From: Anisus vortex
Taxonomy: Eukaryota; Mollusca; Gastropoda; Planorbidae
NCBI GenBank assembly: GCA_949126835.1
Contig: OX421494.1
Span: forward strand, 2,859,201-2,923,200
Reading direction: 5' to 3'
Length of the DNA stretch: 64,000 nucleotides
The notes below the pieces were generated by a model, which saw only the letters and a program-made list of their open reading frames with translations, ran no database searches and was not told the DNA's origin. Positions 57,619 through 64,000 of the stretch are shown here, in pieces; the stretch's first letter is position 1; every line of letters starts with the position of its first letter. A program made the position numbers and the translations under genes.

Positions 57619-58130
57619 TACTCCCTTTATTTGCAAACCATGTGTTTAATGTATAGAACAAATAAGTAATATCATACTTTATGAATTTCAACACTAAAAT
57701 TTCCAATTGGTAATGTACGGCTTGCAGTAAACACAACACTACAATACTAAAATTTCGAATCGGTAATGTCGGCAAATACATATCTAATTATAACGATTGC
57801 GCATTTTTGTTTAAATGTGTGAAGCATAATTTTTTTTTTCCAGCTTTGCGCCGAAAAAGTATAAAAAGTTTCACAGGCATTTTTAACGCGAAATCAAAAT
57901 ATTTCTTATACTTTCCTTTTAAGAAATGAATATTGTCATAAGTGTAGTATTATTAAGTTGTTTTAACTGAAAATTTGATAGGATGTATTGTTAGGCGCCA
58001 CAAATTCGCTGTCCAAATTTCAGCTCGATCGGACCACGGGAAGTGGTCGAAAAATCGAAGCCAATTTTTGCACCATGCATTGACGATTGACGGACGATTG
58101 CAGACATTGCAACTTAATATAAAGGGAGTA
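57619..58130. mobile_element. Mariner-like MITE with TACTCCCTTTAT ends, copy 2
   Basis: Same termini as copy 1, and the last 280 bp are almost identical to it. A copy of the flank AAAACGAAGTTTTTATTA precedes both, so this arose by tandem duplication rather than by independent insertion. Confidence 0.7.
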
Positions 58131-58919
58131 AAAAAAGTTGGATTCGCACAAAACAATTCTTGAAATGCCTTGCTAACACTAATTAGTCTTAGATATTGTG
58201 TTTCTTTTGTCGCCAAATACCAAATATGGCTTGCGAAAAAAACAACATCAAACCAACTGGTCACAGTTACAATTGACATTACTTGTCGGCTCATACTCTT
58301 TGATGACTCTACACCATCGCCTCACGAGACGGACGGATGCCGCCGACGACGACGGACTCTTTGATGTACGCAATGGAGAGACGAAAACTAGATTTGCCCT
58401 GTGACGCTGAACAATTCGGCTAGACACCGCGTCTGTGCTTTATTATGAACGGCACTATTAAATACATACACATTTTTTTCTTTGGTGCCACGCGATCATT
58501 TTCATCAATACATTATTTACAAATCTAAGTCAACGGTGTATACATTTTCTTTATCACCATTGAAAGCTATAATTGGTTTTAATCAATTAGCCCAGATTTT
58601 ATTTTTGTTCTAAAGAATGTTATGGTAAATTGTACAAAATCATATTGTATTCACACAAATCAACCTCTTGAATGCCTTACAAACACTAGATAAGTTTGAT
58701 CTATTTTCAAATATTCCTACAAAGCTACGCACATTTTTCTTTTTCCGGCTTGTGACTTGTCACGTTGCGCGGGGAGGGGGGGGGGGGGCGGGAGGGGGGG
58801 AACCGAAATCCGGTTTTAAACCGGTTTTATAGATGCGAAAACCGGCTTTGAAAATAAAACCGGTTTTAACATCCCTACACAGGACAAAACTAGTTTGGGT
58901 CTCTCCAATCTCCATAGCG

Positions 58920-59058
58920 TACTTCAAAGAGTCGTCGTCGGCATCCGTCCGTCTCGAGAGACGATGGTGTAGCTTCATGGGTGAGGTATCCAACTGTACC
59001 GCCGAGAATGGCTGTGTAGGCCAACCCGGGAGGGGCAATCCCTGCCGCACACAAGGCA
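58920..59058 (-). mobile_element. 3' end of the intact LINE family, inside the outer hAT element
   Basis: Minus strand has GCGGCAGGGATTGCC, GTTGGCCTACACAGCC, TCTCGGCGGTACAGTTGG, and GAAGCTACACCATCGTCTCT, then GAGACGGACGGATGCCGACG. This matches the last 125 bp of the LINE at 20458-20582, including the terminal hairpin. A shorter matching piece (58305-58360) lies in the inner copy. Confidence 0.85.
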
Positions 59059-59552
59059 CACCAAAGAGTAGCGCACATCTAAAAGATGAGCCGACATTTG
59101 GTTTGATGTTGTTTTTATCGCAAGCCATAGTTGGTATTAGGAGAAAAAAAAAGAAACACAATATCTAAGACTAAATAGTGTTAGCAAGGCATTTTAAGAA
59201 TTGTTTTGCGTGAATCCAACATTATTTTTTAAAATATTTCCATCAGAACCAATAAAAAATAAAATATAAAGGGTGTGCTACTTGACAACCTTTCAACCAA
59301 CAAACCGAAATCCGGTTTTAAAAATCAAAACCGGTTTTCAGATTCAAAACCGGAATCCGGTATTCCGGTTTTCGTTTAACATCCCTAGTGGTAACGGCCA
59401 AATAGGTGGCGTTACCCTGTGAACTCTACTAAAATTCATCGTTCATCGATAGTTTTCCAGATGTGATGCAATCCACTGACTCAGTCTGACTGTTTTTACT
59501 ATAGTATGATGTTTAACCGTTTATGTATCATTTGCTTTTCTATGACAGTCAT

Positions 59553-59602
59553 TTGCTTCATTCATCCATTCATTCATCCATCCATCCATTCATTCATTCA
59601 CA
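59553..59602. repeat. (CATT/CATC)n microsatellite
   Basis: Tetranucleotide run of CATTCATCCATCCATTCATT type. Confidence 0.9.
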
Positions 59603-59834
59603 ATATGTGTACAGCATACATATTAAAAATCTTGTTGCTTAAGGACGTTAAGGTATGTTGTCAAAGACTTTTGAATGCTTTGAGGAAAACTGACGAAGCA
59701 AGTGTTAACTATTGAACAAAATTGGTTAAAAATACATTGTCTAAATTAGCCAAAAATGTTGTTATCGTTTATCGATGTAAGTGATATAGAGTGATGAATT
59801 ACGTATATGCCTTTTATTCGTCGAATGACCCAAA

Positions 59835-59965
59835 TATTGGTATTGGTAAGGTAATAATAAATAAATATTGGTATTGGTATTGCAATACTGGTTTTAAAAT
59901 TGTATTGGTATTGGTATTGCCAATAGATTTTACAGGCGGTATTGGTATTGGTATTGCCAATAATT
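59835..59965. repeat. (TATTGG)n hexanucleotide clusters
   Basis: Several runs of GGTATTGGTATTG separated by unique sequence and closed by TTGCCAATA. The tract is flanked on the right by TTTTGTTAACAACCCTG, which may be a hAT-like end; no matching left end found. Confidence 0.7.
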
Positions 59966-61055
59966 TTTTGTAGTTTTGTTAACAACCCTGTTCATAAGTG
60001 TGATTTGAACAAAATGCTGCAAGTAAAACAGATGCTGATGAATATTTGATGACTTTCCTAAGAAGTTTCATTCCAGACCCCCCCCCCCTCCTTCCCATTG
60101 GCACAATATGATGCCCCATTTTTTCATTGATGTTTTAAAAAGCAAGTTACTAATTTCTAAAACCGCCAACATTTCTCCAATTAAAAAAAATATTCATATA
60201 AGAAGGTTGTAGTAGGCCTAAGATCAAGCCGCAGCCTGTCTTGATGTGGTATGACAACATGAGTCTATGAATTTGATAGTCTATCAGTAAACATTTTGAA
60301 TAGTATATGGTATAATGTATTACCTCTCAGATATCCAGCTTCAGCCTAACTTTAGGATATCATGTCTTCATTTGACATTTTAATGGAATTCTTCCTGAAA
60401 CCATCACTTCAGAAAGTCCAAAGAAATATTTTATGTTCGTAAAACTGATCTTTACTTCACAAAGGCAGGCGTCTATGTCAAGGGGTGGGGGTAAGGTAAA
60501 GTCGTACATTTAGAAAAATACATATTTGTCATAGGGGTTTCACTGAAGTCCCTAGATGTATATCTATAGGGGACACGTTGTGGTAGAGGCTGGAATTATA
60601 GCCCTCGGGCCGACTCCGTCCCGAGATGGAATGTGGTTACTCGGTTCAAGAGCGGCTCAAAAGTGACACTAATAGATGTCTTTGACGTGAAGGCTGATCC
60701 GGTCAGCGGGCCAGATCTTGTCAAATGGATAGAAGAAAAATAAACGTCATTGTAAATATTGGTATTGCGTATAACTCAGTGTTAAATAGCAATGATGGAA
60801 GTATTATGTGCAGTTTGTATTAAATATCTGCAGATAATATTACATGCATATCTTGAATTTATAAAACAAGTATCTATGTAAATGTCCACTCTATCCTGTG
60901 AAACATACAAACAAAATTACGGGGAAGAGTTTATCTCAGGTCATATCTAAGCAGTTACCATCATACTCTCAACATATTTATTATCTGTTTCATGCCCTAG
61001 GACACTGAGGGACGATTCGACACTTTTTATATGCTGTCTTTACTAATGTTATTTT
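59966..61055. other. Spacer, no gene seen
   Basis: A poly-C run near 60080. 60590-60750 is GC-richer with stops in every frame and could be a LINE 3' remnant; I cannot assign it. Confidence 0.4.
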
Positions 61056-61059
61056 GTAA

Positions 61060-61615
61060 AGAAATTTAATAAGACCTTAAAACTAAAATGTTATCTGACA
61101 TTAGTTAGGCCTATACTAGAATATGCATCATCTGAATGGGACCCATCAACTAAAGAAGACAGTAAAAATTAGAATAAATTCAGAAAAGAGCTGCAAGGTT
61201 CATTACTAGCAAATATTCACAACTGACAAGAGTAACACCAATAGTCAAATCACTAAACCTAGAAACACTAGAGGACAGAAGGGCAAAGAGTAAAGTAGTA
61301 ATAAAACATAAGGCATCCAATTCTAATTTAGAAATAGACAATTCAATAACAATTTGTTACGATGCTCACGTAAACATAAGGACAAAAACACTTTACTTAT
61401 CCCCTATACGAGAACAAATGCCTAAAAGTACTCTTTCTTCCCGAGTGGTATTTGGGCATGGAATGGATTGCCTGAATACATCATGAAAACCAGCAACTTA
61501 ACATCATTTAGAACACTGGTAGAGGTGCAAGACTAGACTCAAACCACGAATGAGCGTAGGACGCAATAATATTCTTTATAAAAGGAGCGTCTGTAATGTA
61601 TAAGATAAGATAAAC
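61060..61615 (+). mobile_element. CR1-like LINE 3' end, longest copy
   Basis: Plus strand retains VRPILEYASSEWDPSTKED (reverse-transcriptase thumb), a frameshifted KRAARFI region, the TKSLNLETLEDRRAK region, the RVVFGHGMDCL remnant of AWNGLP, and the tail CTAGACTCAAACCACGAATG, GGAGCGTCTGTAATG, ATAAGATAAGATAA. 5' truncated and frameshifted. Confidence 0.8.
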
Positions 61616-62271
61616 AAGTATTGGTTTAATTAAAACTGTGAAGAAAACATATCTTTTATTTTGGCTGTGCGTGAGAATAACGGCATCCTGATATATATCA
61701 ATAGTATCGCTATTCATGTTTGGAGACTGCCACCATCATAATAATGATAGATCTAAATCGATTTCACTCATCCCGTCAGCAGGCAGTTCCAGGTTTAATT
61801 ATCTGACTCACGAATGTCACATTATACTTCTGTCTACCATGACCTACCTTAGTTGGTTCTCAAACTGTGTGGAGCATGGCGCCAATTCAAATTCAGTTTA
61901 CACTGCACTGTTTTAATTTACTGACATTTCTGGGTATATTATAAGAATTGGACGCGACATCGTATTTCGCTGAGTGTAGTATACACAAATAGTCAGTGAC
62001 CAGGGCAAGCAACTAACTAGAACTACTATAGGGGTAAAGACATAACCTGTTTCATCTATAGATGCATCTTCTATAGAGACAGCAATATTAACACCCTGCG
62101 CCTGCGCCCCACGCGCTGTTTGAGTCTAGACTAGCGTTTTGTTAATGGTTTTAAAAGACGATCATCTGTTACTTCTTTTTTTTAAATAGTAAATGCTAAA
62201 TTGCTTCATATTCCTTACCACAATGGTAGCATCTGGACTGCATTGCAATATCTGCCGAAATATACAAGTAA
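61616..62271. other. Spacer, no gene seen
   Basis: No recognised coding or repeat signal. Confidence 0.4.
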
Positions 62272-62516
62272 CCGTTGAACCAACTTGATCCACAGGGCAA
62301 GGGAAGCAGAATTCACCAGTTTCAGTGGTCCCATCATACTATGTAATTGTGTGGCCAGTACAATGCACAGACTCCTTTTCTTTACCCAAACTAAGGTCAG
62401 CGCTGGGTAGATTCAGTGACACCATCCAGACCTGGGAAAAAATCCTAGCTTTCACCAGGATTCGATCCAATGACCTTCGGTACGCCAGTCGAACGTGCTG
62501 CTAGGTCACCGTGACC
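62272..62516 (-). mobile_element. SINE family S1 copy
   Basis: Minus-strand copy: GTGACCTAGCAGCACGTTCG head, GGATCGAATCCTGG B box, GTCTGGATGGTGTCACTGAA, CTGGCCACACAATTAC, CAGTTTCTG-like block and a GTGGATCAAGTTGG end. Confidence 0.75.
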
Positions 62517-63426
62517 CGTAGCCGAAATTTGATCGGTGCAAAAACTTTGGATAAATTTCATCCACCTTATGTCTGATAAATTTCATCTACCTAATGTCTG
62601 ACGTCCATCAGAGTTAAATTCTTTTAAAACTCCCAAGTCCTGAAAACATACTTAGCCATTTAATAGAACTAGTAACTTTTAATTACAATCATCTGCATTG
62701 CCATTTGTGGTCAATTAAATAATGTTGGATTCAAACATAATAGCTAGGAAGACAAAACAGGATTCCACGATCCAAATTGTGTGAGCAATAGATGACGCTG
62801 GATCTGGAAATCTGGACATCAGCATCAAAATGCAACACGCATCCATGAGTGCAATGATGTCCCACCGCTAAACAAGCGTGACTTCCTCCGGACGTCTAGA
62901 AAGTGTGGCTTAGAACCATTGATCGATCTAGTACAGGGCGCCAGATGTCAAGCCGATTACAAGGTCACACCCAAGCCGAGAAAAAAAAGCCTTCCTTATC
63001 TTATATAATTGGAAACTGGATTTAATTTCGTGGGTTGTTTGCAATAGAAAACTATGGGTTGTTCACATTTTTTGCCCTTAAAGTAAGCGCCCAGACATGA
63101 CATGCTGTAAATCTATTTGCTAGACTTTAATCAATTTTTTGGAGGTTTTAGAAATTATTCATAATACATTAACAAATAAATAATGGCTTGACGTTGTGCT
63201 AGCCACACAATCACCTTTTAAATCTGCACTAAAAGAAATCGGGGTGCTGAAACCAAAGTGGGCAGACCTAGAGCCAAAAGGGCATAGCAATCGAAATATT
63301 ATTGCTGCACTTAATTTAGTTCAAATAATTTCTAACGGTGAGTAGCCGTACAGAATGAAGGGTTGGGGAAGTGGAGATATTAGTAACGAACAAATCTATC
63401 ATAAACTCAAAATTCGAAATACTATT
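62517..63426. other. Spacer, no gene seen
   Basis: A small S1-like scrap (GTGCTAGCCACACAATCACC) at 63196-63215. No supported gene. Confidence 0.4.
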
Positions 63427-63434
63427 GTCTAGTT

Positions 63435-63632
63435 TAGGGGTCGGCAACCGTTTGACAATGGCGTGCCAAAGAAGAATTTCTAATTCATTCAGCGTGACAA
63501 CATCCCAGTAGTCATCCTGCTCTTTTCTTGTAGAAGTGACTTGAATAAGCTTTCTTAGAGGGCTTCCGCGTACCATTAGAAATCTCTCTGCGTGCCAGGG
63601 TTGCACGCGTGCCATAAGGTTGCCGACCCCTG
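63435..63632. mobile_element. hAT MITE family M1 copy
   Basis: Starts TAGGGGTCGGCAACCG and ends GGTTGCCGACCCCTG, 198 bp. Flanks GTCTAGTT and GTCTAATC agree at 6 of 8 positions. Holds one copy of the 41-bp unit that expanded in the 22-kb element. Confidence 0.82.
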
Positions 63633-64000
63633 GTCTAATCTTTATTATTGCAAGTACATTATAATTATATAATAAATATAAATGATCTGAAAGGCTAGAC
63701 ACAACACGTGTAAGACTCCCTATATATTATATGTTTCACGTCATTGTGCGTGTTGGTGCGTCGAAGTTTTAATGCAAATCGTTATGCAATGTTATAATGG
63801 GGAGGGGGGGGGGGGTACTTTTTCAACTGAGACTCCGCATGTATAGAACGTAACAGTCATCGTGGCTAATACGCTTCGCTTTGCTAAACATCTCAAACAC
63901 CATGCTTGGGTATACTAACAACTATCAATAATTAAATGAAAAATGCGAAAAAAAAAATCGTTTTCTGTAGCTCACGCTGGAATAGTGTTAAACGAAACAG

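Larger units (their letters stand above)
56956..58877. mobile_element. Inner hAT-type element, family M2, inserted in inverted orientation
   Basis: Ends TAGGGATGTTAAACG and TTTTAACATCCCTA. Perfect 8-bp target duplication CACAGGAC at 56948-56955 and 58878-58885, which lies inside the outer element. The end that is on the right here matches the outer left end (CCGGTTTTATAG, poly-C/G tract, GTGCGTAG, AAGAGGTTGATTTGTGTGAA) and its left end matches the outer right end, so it is the same family, reversed. About 1.9 kb because it carries two extra MITE-like units. Confidence 0.9.
56501..59387. mobile_element. Outer hAT-type element, family M2, split by a second copy
   Basis: Outer ends TAGGGATGTTAAAACCGG and CGTTTAACATCCCTA. 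Perfect 8-bp target duplication GTGGTAAC at 56493-56500 and 59388-59395. Its own sequence is 56501-56955 plus 58886-59387 (about 957 bp); the rest is an inserted relative. Both subterminal regions are packed with AACCGGTT-type palindromes. No transposase. Confidence 0.9.

Noticed and set aside
57416..58294. Two minus-strand frames sharing a 42-residue end
   Set aside because: They lie in two copies of a MITE-like unit inside a hAT element; the shared peptide reflects duplication of DNA, not a protein family.

Overview
This is eukaryotic, AT-rich genomic DNA with spliced genes, GT-AG introns, AATAAA signals and a dense mix of LINE, SINE and DNA-transposon remnants. No bacterial-style operon, rRNA or CRISPR is visible. 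The repeat types (RTE-like and CR1-like LINEs, tRNA-derived SINEs, many hAT MITEs) and the small secreted Tyr/Lys/Asn/Gly-rich proteins suggest a lophotrochozoan animal. My best guess is a gastropod mollusc; this is inference and could not be checked by search.

The only convincing host genes are four tandem paralogues, all on the minus strand, in the first 28 kb (coding spans 506-1082, 5703-6849, 13467-14554, 25542-27231). Each has an exon 1 that encodes exactly an 18-residue signal-peptide-like start, an exon 2 that encodes the whole repetitive mature protein, and a 3' UTR exon reached through an intron that starts 3-12 bases after the stop codon. The proteins are built from Tyr-punctuated Lys/Asp/Asn/Gly repeats. 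The second gene carries 45 consecutive hexapeptides of the form (P/A)-A-K-D-N-Y. They look like secreted structural, adhesive, mucus or shell-matrix polymers and I do not recognise them as a named family. Genes 1 and 2 resemble each other most, as do genes 3 and 4. Flanking DNA is duplicated with the genes, so the array grew by segmental duplication of gene plus spacer.

The spacers have been remodelled after duplication: a 46-bp minisatellite (8101-8613), an apparently intact 4-kb APE-type LINE with an 11-bp target-site duplication (16602-20582), and a 41-bp minisatellite that grew inside a hAT MITE (22547-23738). From 28 kb onward I see no host gene. That part holds RTE/CR1 LINE fragments, a decayed second LINE (32422-35284), a 3.8-kb satellite of about 172 copies of a 22-mer (36280-40065), SINEs, and a cluster of hAT elements with 8-bp target-site duplications (53336-54693, 55001-55674, and a nested inverted pair at 56501-59387). 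The nested pair also carries a fragment of the 3' end of the intact LINE.
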